From contig JAXMOG010000001.1 of NCBI GenBank assembly GCA_034670065.1, positions 1 through 64,000 on the forward strand: a stretch of 64,000 nucleotides of DNA. Reading direction: 5' to 3'. The notes beneath the pieces are model-generated. The model ran no database searches, was not told where the DNA came from, and saw only the letters and a program-made list of their open reading frames with translations. The translations under genes and the position numbers were made by a program. The stretch is from Mesobacterium_A sp034670065. GTDB taxonomy: Bacteria; Pseudomonadota; Alphaproteobacteria; Rhodobacterales; Rhodobacteraceae. Below are positions 51,344 to 61,100 of this stretch, piece after piece. Position 1 is the stretch's first letter. The number at the start of each line of letters is the position of its first letter.

Positions 51344-52236
51344 AGGCTTGTATCTCCTGAAACATGGGCCGCCGCGGTGCGCAGGGCGATGTGAAGCGCT
51401 TCAGACGGCGCCTGGCCATCCAGATCCGCGCAGATATGGGCGGCCATAAATGTATCGCCAGCGCCTGTCACACGTGTGACCAAAACCTTGGGCGGGCAGG
51501 CTGAAGTAACGCCTTGGGCCGTCGCGTCGGCGGTGATTTCACCGCCGTTTGTGACCAGGGCGCGTTGTGCGCCACGTGCGATCAGCGCCTGGGCCGCTTC
51601 CGGGGCCGTGGCGTATTGGCTGTTACACAGAATATTCGCCTCTTCAAGATTCACATAAAGAGTGCCGCGTTGTGCATTGATAAAAGGTAATAATCGTTCG
51701 GCCTTGCCGGGGGATGCGGGGGCAATCCGCAAGTCGGCATGGGCCAAAATCGGATCATGCGCGATTTCGTCCAGTAAGTTGGCGGTCAGGTTTCCGTCCA
51801 GGGCGATGGTGCCGCTATACGGGGACTTGGTGCTGCCAATTTCGTTATTTTCCAGCGGCAACAATATCTTGCGCCCCGCTGCTTCCAGCGAATGGGCGTC
51901 GGCAATTGCGGCAATCAGTCCATTTGCCCCTTCGACCGCCATATAGCGGTCTGTTGGCAGATCGTCAGAGCGATAGACATATCGTGTTTCCAACCCAAGT
52001 GTCGCGCATTGTGCCAGTAGCTCATCGCCTTCTGCATCCCGCCCAACCGCCGATAATAGCGCAGGTTTAAGACCCATGCGGGCCAGGGTGATGGCGATGT
52101 TCAAGGCGACACCGCCGGGTATGCGCGTAATGCGCCCCGGCACGTCAGAGCCCTGACGCATGGCACTGGCCGAGCGGCCGATTACGTCCCACAGGACAGA
52201 GCCGATGCATAAAATCTTTGGCGATGGATCCGACAT
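51340..52236 (-). CDS. psuK: PfkB-family sugar kinase, likely pseudouridine kinase
   Basis: 298 residues of the ribokinase/PfkB family. The N-terminal GSVLWDVIGRSA and PGGVALNIAITLARMG and the C-terminal signature VTRVTGAGDTFMAAHI with catalytic Asp are typical. Overlap with the glycosidase gene by 4 nt (ATGA) marks it as the pseudouridine kinase, the first step of the same pathway. No pseudouridine importer gene is visible beside it. Confidence 0.9.
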   Translation of the reverse strand: MSDPSPKILCIGSVLWDVIGRSASAMRQGSDVPGRITRIPGGVALNIAITLARMGLKPALLSAVGRDAEGDELLAQCATLGLETRYVYRSDDLPTDRYMAVEGANGLIAAIADAHSLEAAGRKILLPLENNEIGSTKSPYSGTIALDGNLTANLLDEIAHDPILAHADLRIAPASPGKAERLLPFINAQRGTLYVNLEEANILCNSQYATAPEAAQALIARGAQRALVTNGGEITADATAQGVTSACPPKVLVTRVTGAGDTFMAAHICADLDGQAPSEALHIALRTAAAHVSGDTSL

Positions 52237-52368
52237 TGTCTACCTCCACCCGCAGGATTAAACCGAACCGGGCGGCACCACCAGCCCTGCATGGCGGTGA
52301 CTTTACGAGATGGGGTTGAGCATTGCGCAAAACCCGGCAAAATGGCCGAAATTTCTAGGGAGGTCCCG

Positions 52369-53481
52369 ATGCTGAGGGCGTTGTTTTTTGTTCTACTGAT
52401 CTGGGCTTTACCTGCCACAGCGCATGAAGTTCGCCCCGCGATCGGGGATCTGAGTGTTGAGGACGGTGTTGTACGGCTTTCGCTGGCGCTAAATGCCGAA
52501 GCTTTGGTGGCGGGTGTCGATTTGGATGGCGTCGAAGACACCGACAATACCGACAGATCGGATCAGGTGGATCAACTGCGCGCGTTGGAGCCCGCCGAAC
52601 TGGAAGAACGTTTGCGTGCCATTGTGCCCCAAATCATCACCGCGATGAACTTGAGGACTGAAGGGCAAGTCATTGATTTTGAGGTAAATAAGGTCGTTAT
52701 TGACCCGGTTGGAAATGTGGAGTTACCGCGCGATACGTTGCTGGTTTTGACAGGGCCTGCACCTGCTGGTGCCCAGACGTTGGAGTTGGACTGGCCGCGC
52801 GAATACGGCACCATGGTGTTGCGCCAACAGGGGGTCGAGGAACCGTTCACCGGATATCTGTCTGGCGGGCAGGGCAGCGGGCCGATTGATCTGGCGGGGA
52901 CAGCAGCCCAGTCTGGTTGGGTGAGCTTTGCTCAGTATATCCCTGTCGGCTTTGAACATATTTTGCCAATGGGGCTGGATCATATCCTGTTTGTGTTGGG
53001 CTTATTCTTTTTGTCCACGCGCTTGCGGCCGCTTATTTGGCAGGTCTCGGCCTTTACATTGGCTCATACTGTGACGCTGGCCTTGGCGGTGCTTGGATAT
53101 GTGTCGGTTCCAGCATCGATCGTGGAGCCGTTGATCGCGGCCTCGATCGTGTTTGTTGCGGTAGAGAACGTGGTGTCAGACCGGCTGCAAAAGTGGCGTC
53201 CGGCGGTGATTTTTGGGTTTGGTCTGCTGCACGGGTTGGGGTTTGCCAGTGTCTTGGGCGAATTCGGTTTGCCCGGCGCGCAGGTTGTTCCCGCGTTGAT
53301 TGGTTTCAATGTCGGCGTTGAGATTGGCCAGTTGACGGTTATTGCGGCGGCGTTTCTGCTAACATTGCCCGCGCTGCGGATGGCCGGGCCAGAGGCTTAT
53401 CGCCGTTACGTCGCTGTACCGACCAGCTGTTTGATTGCGCTGGTCGGCGCCTACTGGTTCATCGAGCGCGTGTTTTTGTAA
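52369..53481 (+). CDS. HupE/UreJ-family membrane protein
   Basis: 370 residues from an ATG with an AGGGAGG site; a signal peptide (MLRALFFVLLIWALPATAHE) leads a periplasmic domain of about 180 residues. Six or seven membrane helices follow, starting with HILPMGLDHILFVLGLFFLS and including FTLAHTVTLALA and LLHGLGFASVL, whose histidines are typical of HupE2-type proteins. These are thought to carry nickel or cobalt. No hydrogenase or urease genes are near, so substrate is uncertain. Confidence 0.88.
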   Translation: MLRALFFVLLIWALPATAHEVRPAIGDLSVEDGVVRLSLALNAEALVAGVDLDGVEDTDNTDRSDQVDQLRALEPAELEERLRAIVPQIITAMNLRTEGQVIDFEVNKVVIDPVGNVELPRDTLLVLTGPAPAGAQTLELDWPREYGTMVLRQQGVEEPFTGYLSGGQGSGPIDLAGTAAQSGWVSFAQYIPVGFEHILPMGLDHILFVLGLFFLSTRLRPLIWQVSAFTLAHTVTLALAVLGYVSVPASIVEPLIAASIVFVAVENVVSDRLQKWRPAVIFGFGLLHGLGFASVLGEFGLPGAQVVPALIGFNVGVEIGQLTVIAAAFLLTLPALRMAGPEAYRRYVAVPTSCLIALVGAYWFIERVFL

Positions 53482-53512
53482 AGCGCCAAGACCGGGCGCG
53501 TTACAAGCAACG

Positions 53513-54154
53513 TTATTTCTTCTTTTTCTTCTTTGCCGGTTTCCCCTTGGCAGAGGATTTTTTCGCAGTCTTGCCCTTGTCCGATTTAGACGCTTTGGTC
53601 TTCTTCTTGTCGGGTGACTTGGCGGAATTCTTCTTTTTGTCTTCCGCCTTTTTCTTTTTTGATTTCTTCTCCTTGGGGGTCGCTTCTAAAGCTGCTTTTT
53701 TGGTCTTGGCCTTTTTGTCCGCTTTTTTGCCTTTGGTCTTTTTGGCCTTGGGTTTTTCGCTGGGGGGCTCGACATCATCCACAACCGGCTTCTCCGGTGC
53801 AGGTTCAGGCGTCTTGGCCTTTGCTGGGGTGGCTTTGACTGCGGCCGGTGCTGCCTTGGCTGGTGCGGGTTTTGGCTTCTGGCTTGCTGCAGGCTTGGCA
53901 GCTTTGGGTGCCGGTTTGGCCGCAGGTTTCGCAGCCGGGCTGGCCGCGCGTGGGGCAGGGGCCGCGCCCGCATCCTTCAACAGAGCTTTGGCCGCATCAA
54001 TGATGGCTGGGGCGCGGCGTGCGCCGATTCCGCGGATTGCTGTCAGGGCGGCCGGGGTTTGTGCGGCCAGGTCGGCAACGGTGGCGATCCCGTTCCGGGT
54101 TAATGTGGTGGCCATTGCCGCGCCAATTCCATGTACATCTACAAGTGTTTTCAT
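53513..54154 (-). CDS. Helix-hairpin-helix protein with histone-H1-like lysine-rich tail
   Basis: 213 residues. The first 62 hold a tandem helix-hairpin-helix (VHGIGAAMATTLTRNGIATVADLA and IRGIGARRAPAIIDAAKALL) that should bind DNA without sequence preference. The remaining 150 residues are Lys/Ala/Pro-rich, ending in KKKKKK, like histone H1-type nucleoid proteins. It probably compacts or coats DNA. It is divergent from rpsB. Repetitive codons make the gene prone to length change. Confidence 0.75.
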   Translation of the reverse strand: MKTLVDVHGIGAAMATTLTRNGIATVADLAAQTPAALTAIRGIGARRAPAIIDAAKALLKDAGAAPAPRAASPAAKPAAKPAPKAAKPAASQKPKPAPAKAAPAAVKATPAKAKTPEPAPEKPVVDDVEPPSEKPKAKKTKGKKADKKAKTKKAALEATPKEKKSKKKKAEDKKKNSAKSPDKKKTKASKSDKGKTAKKSSAKGKPAKKKKKK

Positions 54155-54387
54155 TACTTTTCCGTATTCGGTGACTGGTTGTTGACCAGCATGGCAGTTT
54201 CGAATTTATCATTCCAGAAGATTCCCACACCAAGGGGTTGCGCCCTGCATCCAGCCCCGCTATACGCGCGCCACTAAACCCGCAGGCGGGGTTTGGGGTA
54301 TTGGGGGAGAAATCCTCAATAGTCCTCCGGTTGTCCCATATGGGATGATGTGCTCCGCCAAGGCTTGAAACCGGAAAGGATAAGACC

Positions 54388-55167
54388 ATGGCTCTTCCTG
54401 AGTTCTCCATGCGTCAGCTGTTGGAAGCTGGCGTTCACTTTGGCCACCAAACGCAGCGTTGGAACCCCCGTATGGGCGAGTTCATCTATGGCGCACGTAA
54501 TGGCATTCACATTCTCGATCTGACACAGACCGTTCCAATGCTGGACGCGGCGCTGAAAGTGATCCGCGACACCGTTGCGAAAAACGGCCGCGTTCTGTTT
54601 GTTGGCACCAAGCGTCAGGCCGCAGGCCCGATCGCCGTTGCTGCTGAAAACTCGGCTCAGTATTACATGAACCACCGCTGGTTGGGTGGCACGCTGACCA
54701 ACTGGCAGACCGTTTCCAAATCCATCAGCCGTCTGAAATCGATTGACGAGCAGCTGGACGGCGGCGCCGAAGGCCTGACCAAGAAAGAGCGTCTGGGCAT
54801 GGAACGCGACCAAGCCAAACTGCAGGCTTCGCTGGGCGGTATCCGTGACATGGGCGGTGTTCCTGATCTGCTGTTTGTTATCGACGTTAAGAAAGAAGCA
54901 TTGGCCGTGGCCGAAGCCAACAAACTGGGTATCCCAGTTGTTGCTGTGGTCGACACCAACTGCCCACCCGATGGCATCGACTATATCATCCCAGGAAACG
55001 ATGATGCGGCACGCGCAATCTCGTTGTACTGTGATCTGGCAGCCCGTGCTGCGCTGGACGGCATGTCTGGCCAGATGGAAGCCGCTGGTGTCGATATTGG
55101 CGCGTTGGAAGAAGCACCAGTAGAAGAAGCGCTGGCTGAAGCCGAAGCCGCCGCGCCGGCACAATAA
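54388..55167 (+). CDS. rpsB: 30S ribosomal protein S2
   Basis: 259 residues. The conserved N-terminus MRQLLEAGVHFGHQTQRWNP and the block FVGTKRQAAGPI and MNHRWLGGTLTNW define S2, which joins the 30S subunit late via S1. The acidic, Ala-rich C-terminal extension (ALEEAPVEEALAEAEAAAP) is common in alphaproteobacteria. The rpsB-tsf pair is the standard operon. Confidence 0.99.
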   Translation: MALPEFSMRQLLEAGVHFGHQTQRWNPRMGEFIYGARNGIHILDLTQTVPMLDAALKVIRDTVAKNGRVLFVGTKRQAAGPIAVAAENSAQYYMNHRWLGGTLTNWQTVSKSISRLKSIDEQLDGGAEGLTKKERLGMERDQAKLQASLGGIRDMGGVPDLLFVIDVKKEALAVAEANKLGIPVVAVVDTNCPPDGIDYIIPGNDDAARAISLYCDLAARAALDGMSGQMEAAGVDIGALEEAPVEEALAEAEAAAPAQ

Positions 55168-55258
55168 GCCGGCTGTCGCGAAAGCGACATGCAAACATGA
55201 CAAGGGAGCGGCGGGTTCGCCGCCCCAAAATTGTTTCAAGACACGAGGAGAGCCGAAA

Positions 55259-56134
55259 ATGGCGATCACTGCTGCACAGGTAAAAGAACTGCGCGAAATG
55301 ACCGGCGCGGGCATGATGGATGCCAAAAAAGCGCTGACCGAAAATGATGGCAACCTGGACAACGCAATCGACTGGTTGCGCACCAAAGGTTTGGCCAAAG
55401 CCGCCAAGAAAGCTGGCCGTACAGCTGCAGAGGGTCTTGTGGCCGTTGCAGTAGACGGTGGCGTTGGCGTTGCTGTTGAAGTGAACTCTGAAACCGACTT
55501 CGTTGCCAAGAACGCTGATTTCCAGGCGATGGTTGGTGGCATTGCAAACGTTGCTTTGACTGTTTCGGATGTTGCTGAATTGTCCGAAGCCAATCTGGAC
55601 GGGAAATCCGTTGCGGATGAGATCACAAACAAGATCGCAACCGTTGGCGAAAACATGTCGCTGCGCCGCATGGTCAAAGTGACCGGCGATCAGGTTGTGA
55701 CCTATGTGCACAACGCTGCTGCTGATGGCATGGGCAAAATTGGTGTTCTGGTTGCGCTGAAAGGCGACAACGAAGCATTCGGCAAGCAGGTTGCGATGCA
55801 CATTGCTGCGGCCAACCCACAGTCCTTGTCCGAAGCTGATCTGAGCCCAGCCGTTGTTGAAAAAGAGCGTCAGGTTCAAATCGACATCGCCAAGGAATCC
55901 GGCAAGCCCGATGCGGTTATCGAAAAGATGATCGTCGGTCGCATGAAGAAATTCTTGGCCGAGGTCACGTTGCTGGGTCAGCAGTTTGTCATCAACCCAG
56001 ATCTGACCGTGGCGAAAGCCGCCGAAGAAGCCGGTGTTGAGATTGTTGGCTATGCCCGCATGGAAGTTGGCGAAGGCATTGAAAAAGTTGAAGAAGACTT
56101 TGCCGCTGAAGTTGCGAAAGTTGCCAAAGGCTAA
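55259..56134 (+). CDS. tsf: Elongation factor Ts
   Basis: 291 residues. The UBA-like N-terminus (VKELREMTGAGMMDAKKAL), the core TDFVAKN motif that contacts EF-Tu, and the C-terminal dimerisation part are all present. It is the nucleotide exchange factor for EF-Tu. It follows rpsB by 91 bp with a GAGGAGA site. A stem-loop terminator lies 44 bp after the stop. Confidence 0.99.
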   Translation: MAITAAQVKELREMTGAGMMDAKKALTENDGNLDNAIDWLRTKGLAKAAKKAGRTAAEGLVAVAVDGGVGVAVEVNSETDFVAKNADFQAMVGGIANVALTVSDVAELSEANLDGKSVADEITNKIATVGENMSLRRMVKVTGDQVVTYVHNAAADGMGKIGVLVALKGDNEAFGKQVAMHIAAANPQSLSEADLSPAVVEKERQVQIDIAKESGKPDAVIEKMIVGRMKKFLAEVTLLGQQFVINPDLTVAKAAEEAGVEIVGYARMEVGEGIEKVEEDFAAEVAKVAKG

Positions 56135-56177
56135 GCCTTCGATTTCATAGTGCACGGTTTTTCGTGTATGAAAATTA

Positions 56178-56208
56178 AACGGCGTCGCTCTGAAAGAGCG
56201 GCGCCGTT
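56178..56208 (+). terminator. Terminator of rpsB-tsf
   Basis: Two 14-mers (56178-56191 and 56195-56208) pair with one mismatch around a 3-nt loop, followed by CGTCTT. Strong stem but a poor U-tract. Confidence 0.65.
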
Positions 56209-56543
56209 CGTCTTCAGGGGCCTCCGGTCGCGTTGGGGATATTGAAGCCCCCCGAAATGGGGTCGATCCGAACAGCGAATAATACACCATCCGGACCGAC
56301 ATCCGGTTTTCACCGGAGAAACAGCAGAGCCCTGCAATCACAGAGTAGTGCTGCTCCTTAGTTCCATGGCCAAAAAAAGCCACCACTCACGGAACATCGT
56401 GAAATTGGCAGTTTACCCTGCGTTAATGAAGTAGGGAAAACCGGACCTTTTGATCAAAAGGACTTTTCAAACCGCTGTGAATGCTGGTTTTTTGGGCAGA
56501 ACCGTCTTTCAAATCGAACACAAAATTGTGATCGGCCTTTGAG
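56209..56543. other. Non-coding interval after rpsB-tsf
   Basis: About 335 bp between tsf and the LuxR gene, with no credible gene. Several short GC hairpins occur (around 56252 and 56310), but there is no obvious terminator for the minus-strand LuxR gene. Confidence 0.35.
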
Positions 56544-57320
56544 TCAGACTTCGACCAAGAACATTTGATTCATAAAGGCTGCTTTCATCACGGCTTGGGC
56601 CGTGGTTTCCACGTTCAGCACTTCACGCGCCAGGCGTAGATGCTTTTCAATGGTGGCTTGAGTCAGGCCCATGATCTGCGCGATGTCTTGCATGGTCTTG
56701 CCGTCGCCGACCCATTCCAACGCCTCGCGTTGACGTTTTGTCAGCGCTTGATTGGGCGGAGCATAGGGCAGGGTGAGCAGTTTCAGGTGCAGGATATTGT
56801 TCATCAGCACTATGTGTTCACCGTGCTGTTCCCAGATTTCGTCCGCTTCGGCTTGGGTCATGCCTTTTTGCGCGGTCAGCGCGATGGCACCCTTGGTCCT
56901 GCTGGATACAGATCGAAAGCTGACAGTGTATCCAGCGGTGACGCCCATAGCTGCGTTGAACTCCAGTACACGGCGCTCAGCGTCAGAAAGGGTTCCTGTG
57001 TTGATCATCTGAACCAGAACGGCCCAGCTGCACCATCCGTCGTTTTCAAGCGCCCAACGAACCATTGGCGCTTCACGGTACAAATGTCCGCCGATGAACT
57101 GATCTGTATAGCTGCGCTCATGGTTGGTCAGAAGGACAAAGTCATTCGGATCACCCATAGAGGTCTGCGTCAGAAATCGTGTGAAACCATAGAGAAGACG
57201 GTCAAACCCCAGATTGGCCATCGTGCGGCAATGCATGTCCCAAATCTCTTCAACGGATGAAGCCATGGTCATGTCTTTAAGATACGCGCATTCTGACGGT
57301 GTCATTATCGGGTGGTCCAA
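56544..57320 (-). CDS. LuxR-family regulator with autoinducer-binding domain (solo)
   Basis: 258 residues. An N-terminal autoinducer-binding domain (about 20-165) is followed by a LuxR helix-turn-helix (LTKRQREALEWVGDGKTMQDIAQIMGLTQATIEKHLRLAREVL). In AHL receptors the ligand contacts include a Tyr and an Asp-Pro pair; here the pair reads Ala-Pro (REAPMVRW), so the ligand may differ from a typical AHL. No luxI synthase gene is near. Roseobacters often carry such solos. Its target genes are not apparent. Confidence 0.85.
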   Translation of the reverse strand: MDHPIMTPSECAYLKDMTMASSVEEIWDMHCRTMANLGFDRLLYGFTRFLTQTSMGDPNDFVLLTNHERSYTDQFIGGHLYREAPMVRWALENDGWCSWAVLVQMINTGTLSDAERRVLEFNAAMGVTAGYTVSFRSVSSRTKGAIALTAQKGMTQAEADEIWEQHGEHIVLMNNILHLKLLTLPYAPPNQALTKRQREALEWVGDGKTMQDIAQIMGLTQATIEKHLRLAREVLNVETTAQAVMKAAFMNQMFLVEV

Positions 57321-57601
57321 ACGTTCTTCGGCTGTGGAGAGTTAAAGCAATACGAAAACTGAAGTGGCGAATGTAACAATATCGGGACGTTATATTAGTT
57401 TTTTGTACCTTGCGTCTAGTGTCTGATGGTCCAATGGAAACACGCTTTGCAGCGCAAAACGTGCTGGAAACCGTCAAAACACGAGATTGCAAACGAATTA
57501 ATATTACATAATACTGATTATAAGTGTTTTGGACGGTACATTTGAATATGCTTAAGGCACTGCTGTGATGCAGTGCCCCGCCTTTGCAACTTATCTGATG
57601 A
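57321..57601. other. Intergenic region between rhaI and the LuxR gene
   Basis: 280 bp, AT-rich, upstream of the minus-strand LuxR gene and downstream of minus-strand rhaI. It should contain the luxR promoter. I see no gene, lux-box-like palindrome or strong terminator. Confidence 0.3.
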
Positions 57602-58876
57602 TCAAACGATCCCGCCGCCGGCGCCTGTGACCTTGGGACGTTTCGCAGCTACCGACGCGCGATAGCCTGACGCACGGTATGTCAGTATCGGATCAATTGC
57701 ACCGCCTGTCTCGTGTCGCGCTTTGGCCAGGATCGGTTCCACATCTGTTCGAAACGCTGTGCGCAATGTTGCGGATGCCATCAGCGCGTCATTGGCGTCT
57801 TGATACGCAGCAAGTGCAGTACGATCGACCAGCGATGCCTGAACATAGGCGCGCTGAATTTCCACTGCAGAAATCATCAGGCTTTCGATTGGGTCTGTCA
57901 CGTTGTGGGATTGATCGATCATATGCGCCAGATCGAGCCCCGGTGTGCCCTCTGCATCCACCAGTTCGTTCCAGACCAAAAACAGCTGGTACGGATCAAT
58001 GGTGCCGCTGTCCAAATCATCGTCCCCATATTTGCTGTCGTTGAAATGGAAACCGCCCAGTTTGCCCGCGTGGATCAGGCGCGACACGATCATCTCGATA
58101 TTCACATTTGGGGCGTGATGGCCCAGATCAACCAGACACATCGCCTTGTCGCCCAGTTCCTGTGCCGTCAGAAGCGATGATCCCCAATCCTGCACAACGG
58201 TCGAATAGAACGCTGGCTCGTAGATCTTGTGCTCCGAAAAGATCCGCCAATTGTCTGGCAGGCCTTTGTAGATCTCTTTCATCGACGTGACGTAGCGTTC
58301 AAATTGGCGCCCCATATGGGTTTGACCGGGAAAGTTCGCGCCATCTCCGATCCAGACTGTCAGCGCTTTGGAGCCAATTTTCTCACCGATTTCAATGCAT
58401 TCCAGATTGTGGTCCACCGCTTGTTGGCGCGTTGCAGAATCCGTATGCGTCAGAGAGCCGAATTTATAAGAATGTGCCTGATCCGGCTGATCTTGAAACG
58501 TGTTGGAGTTCATCGCATCAAACCCTACGCCACAGGCGCTGGCCTTGGCGATCAAGTCTGTCGGGTCGGCCTTATCCCACGGAATATGCAGCGAAACTGT
58601 GGGGGTTGCCTGGGTCAACCCATGGATCACGCCGCAATCGTCCAGCTTGTCAAAGATGTTGGCTGGCTCCCCCTCGCCCGGAAACCGCGCGAAACGCGTG
58701 CCCCCTGTACCTGTGCCCCAACTGGGCACCGCAACGGCAAAGCGTTTGGCCCGTTCTGTTATGGCGTCAATCTCTATCCCGTCGCGTGCCAGTTTTTCGC
58801 CAAGCATCTGATAGTCTTGGGAAAGTGCGTCGGCGCGTTTGGCGTTTTGTGCCTCGATAATGGCTTTGTCGATCAT
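57602..58876 (-). CDS. rhaI: L-rhamnose isomerase (rhizobial/roseobacter type)
   Basis: 424 residues of the RhaI group, TIM-barrel sugar isomerases distinct from E. coli RhaA. It converts L-rhamnose to L-rhamnulose. Metal-binding residues are expected in FSEHKIYEPAFYST, MCLVDLGHHAPN and GGFHFNDSKYGDDDL, all visible. It lies 54 bp behind rhaD, and the order matches the rhamnose loci of rhizobia and roseobacters. Confidence 0.9.
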   Translation of the reverse strand: MIDKAIIEAQNAKRADALSQDYQMLGEKLARDGIEIDAITERAKRFAVAVPSWGTGTGGTRFARFPGEGEPANIFDKLDDCGVIHGLTQATPTVSLHIPWDKADPTDLIAKASACGVGFDAMNSNTFQDQPDQAHSYKFGSLTHTDSATRQQAVDHNLECIEIGEKIGSKALTVWIGDGANFPGQTHMGRQFERYVTSMKEIYKGLPDNWRIFSEHKIYEPAFYSTVVQDWGSSLLTAQELGDKAMCLVDLGHHAPNVNIEMIVSRLIHAGKLGGFHFNDSKYGDDDLDSGTIDPYQLFLVWNELVDAEGTPGLDLAHMIDQSHNVTDPIESLMISAVEIQRAYVQASLVDRTALAAYQDANDALMASATLRTAFRTDVEPILAKARHETGGAIDPILTYRASGYRASVAAKRPKVTGAGGGIV

Positions 58877-58930
58877 GGTATCCTCCCTAATACGCGCGCT
58901 CAGACCCCGTCTGAAACGCGCGAATTGGCC

Positions 58931-61027
58931 TTATCGTGTGAAGGCCTGCACGTTGCCTGCATCCACGTTGATGATATTGCCGGTGGATTTTGAAGACGAT
59001 TCTGATGCAAAGAAATATGCCGCCTCGGCGATGTCTTCCGGCAAAACCGACCGTTTTAACATGGACCGTTCGCGGTACATCTCTTCCAGCCCGTCTTTGT
59101 CGGTTCCGTAGGTATCGGCGCGCTGCTCCAGCCATTCGCCTTCCCAAATCTTGGACCCGCGCAGAACCGCATCGGGGTTAACAACGTTTACCCGGATGCC
59201 AGCTTCGGCGCCTTCCAATGCAAGACACCGCGCCAGATGGATTTCAGACGCCTTGGCCGTGCAATAGGCCGCCGCATTCGGGCTGGCCGCCAATCCGTTT
59301 TTGGAGGCGATAAACACGATAGATCCGCCGATGTCCTGCGTGCGCATCATCTTGAACGCTTCGCGGGACACAAGGAAATATCCCGTCGACAGAATCGACA
59401 TGTTCTTTTCCCACAGGGCAAGCGTGGTGGATTCTATCGGGGAGGATGACGCGATGCCGGCATTCGACACCAGAATATCCACGCCGCCAAATTCGACCGC
59501 CATTTCCGCGTAAGCCGCAGCGACGGCATCTTCGTCTGTCACATCCATATTGACCGTGCGCACGACATCCGTGCCGTAGCGTGCTGTCAGGTTGTCATAG
59601 GTAGAACGCAGGCTGTCATCATTGATATCCGCCAGCATGACGCAAGCGCCTTCGGACAGATAGCGTTCGGCTGTCGCAGAACCAATACCGCCTGCCCCGC
59701 CAGTAACCAACGCCACGCGACCCGCCATGGATTTGGGCTTGGGCATGCGTTGCAGTTTGGCTTCTTCAAGCAACCAATATTCGATGTCGAAGGCTTCCTG
59801 CTCAGGCAGGCCACAGTATTCCGAAACCGCAGATGCGCCGCGCATCACATTGATTGCATTGACATAAAACTCACCCGAGATACGGGCTGTGGCGCGATCC
59901 TTGGCGAAAGTTATCATGCCCACACCGGGCACCAAATAGACCACCGCATTGGGGTCGCGCAGTGCGGGGCTGTTGTCATGCTTGCAGCGATCATAATAGG
60001 CCGCATAGCCATCACGATAGTCGGCCACCTGCCCCGGCAATCCCTCAAGCACCTCGGCGATGTTGTTTTGGGCTGGATCGAAGTTAACGACCAGCGGGCA
60101 GATTTTTGTGCGCAGAAAATGGTCCGGGCAAGACGTGCCCAATGCCGCCAGGTCGCGCATATCCTTGGCATTCACAAAGTCCAGAACCGTGTTGCTGTCT
60201 TCGAAATGGCCAACCATATGCTGCTGACCAGATACCATGCCGCGGATTGCGGGCATCAGCTTGGCAGCCACATCGCGCCGGGCTTGTGCATCCAATGAAC
60301 TGTGGATCGGGCCGCCGAATGCGGGCACATCCTTGGTACGCGTTTCGAAAAAGGCGATGGCCTGATTGATGATATCCAGTGTCAGCTCGTAACACTCTTT
60401 GGCATCATCCGCCCAGGTGAACAGCCCATGGGATTCCAGCACAACACCTTTGGCATTGGGGTTCTTCTCGCAGAACTCGCCCAGCCACAGGCCCAATTCA
60501 TATCCCGGCCGTTTCCAGGGCAGCCATCCAATGTCATCGCCAAAAATCTCTGCCGTCAGCTCGCGTGAATTCTTTGAAGCCGCAATCGCGATGATGGCAT
60601 CCGGGTGCATGTGATCGACGTGGATTTTCGGCACATAGGCGTGCAGCGGCGTATCAATCGACGCTGCGCGCGGGTTCAGGTTGAAGGTGCAATGCGGCAG
60701 GTAGCCGACCATCTCATCTTCAAAGGCCTCGCCACGGTATTTCCCCTTCAGGGCGCGCAGCTTGTCCATGTAAAGCGTTGCAAAGCCATCCATTTTGATA
60801 GAGCCAACATCGCCGCCTGATCCTTTGACCCAAAGCACCTCTGCCTTGTCACCTGTCAGCGGATCATCTTCCATGACCTTGGCCGATGTGTTGCCGCCGC
60901 CGTAATTGGTCACCCGCTTGTCGGACCCCAGCAGATTGGACCGATACAGCAGTTTTTCAGACTCGCTCATATGCGCGGCCTTGGTGTCATCCCAAAGCGA
61001 GGCGAGCCGCGTTGATGCGGATGTCAT
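58931..61027 (-). CDS. rhaD: Bifunctional rhamnulose-1-phosphate aldolase / short-chain dehydrogenase
   Basis: 698 residues from the ATG at 61027 with a GGGAGGAG site; longer in-frame starts lie in the operator. The N-terminal 410 residues are a class II aldolase (HVDHMHPDAIIAIAAS, VLESHGLFTWAD). The C-terminal 260 residues are an SDR with GGAGGIGSATAE and Tyr-x-x-x-Lys in AYCTAKAS. The fusion probably cleaves rhamnulose-1-phosphate and oxidises or reduces the lactaldehyde product. First gene of the rhaD-rhaI operon, repressed by RhaR. Confidence 0.93.
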   Translation of the reverse strand: MTSASTRLASLWDDTKAAHMSESEKLLYRSNLLGSDKRVTNYGGGNTSAKVMEDDPLTGDKAEVLWVKGSGGDVGSIKMDGFATLYMDKLRALKGKYRGEAFEDEMVGYLPHCTFNLNPRAASIDTPLHAYVPKIHVDHMHPDAIIAIAASKNSRELTAEIFGDDIGWLPWKRPGYELGLWLGEFCEKNPNAKGVVLESHGLFTWADDAKECYELTLDIINQAIAFFETRTKDVPAFGGPIHSSLDAQARRDVAAKLMPAIRGMVSGQQHMVGHFEDSNTVLDFVNAKDMRDLAALGTSCPDHFLRTKICPLVVNFDPAQNNIAEVLEGLPGQVADYRDGYAAYYDRCKHDNSPALRDPNAVVYLVPGVGMITFAKDRATARISGEFYVNAINVMRGASAVSEYCGLPEQEAFDIEYWLLEEAKLQRMPKPKSMAGRVALVTGGAGGIGSATAERYLSEGACVMLADINDDSLRSTYDNLTARYGTDVVRTVNMDVTDEDAVAAAYAEMAVEFGGVDILVSNAGIASSSPIESTTLALWEKNMSILSTGYFLVSREAFKMMRTQDIGGSIVFIASKNGLAASPNAAAYCTAKASEIHLARCLALEGAEAGIRVNVVNPDAVLRGSKIWEGEWLEQRADTYGTDKDGLEEMYRERSMLKRSVLPEDIAEAAYFFASESSSKSTGNIINVDAGNVQAFTR

Positions 61028-61100
61028 GGTTTTCTCCTCCCGATCATTGAAGGTGGATGGCTTCAATATATGGCTTTTTTTGAGCCTCATGCGTCGGAAT

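Noticed and set aside
53547..54185. Hydrophobic Phe/Leu-rich plus-strand frame at 53547-54185
   Set aside because: It is the complement of the Lys/Ala-rich tail of the HhH protein; the apparent membrane protein is a product of lysine codons read in reverse.
54316..56386. Two long minus-strand frames across rpsB and tsf
   Set aside because: They run antisense to highly conserved ribosomal protein and EF-Ts genes, and have no start signals or recognisable domains.
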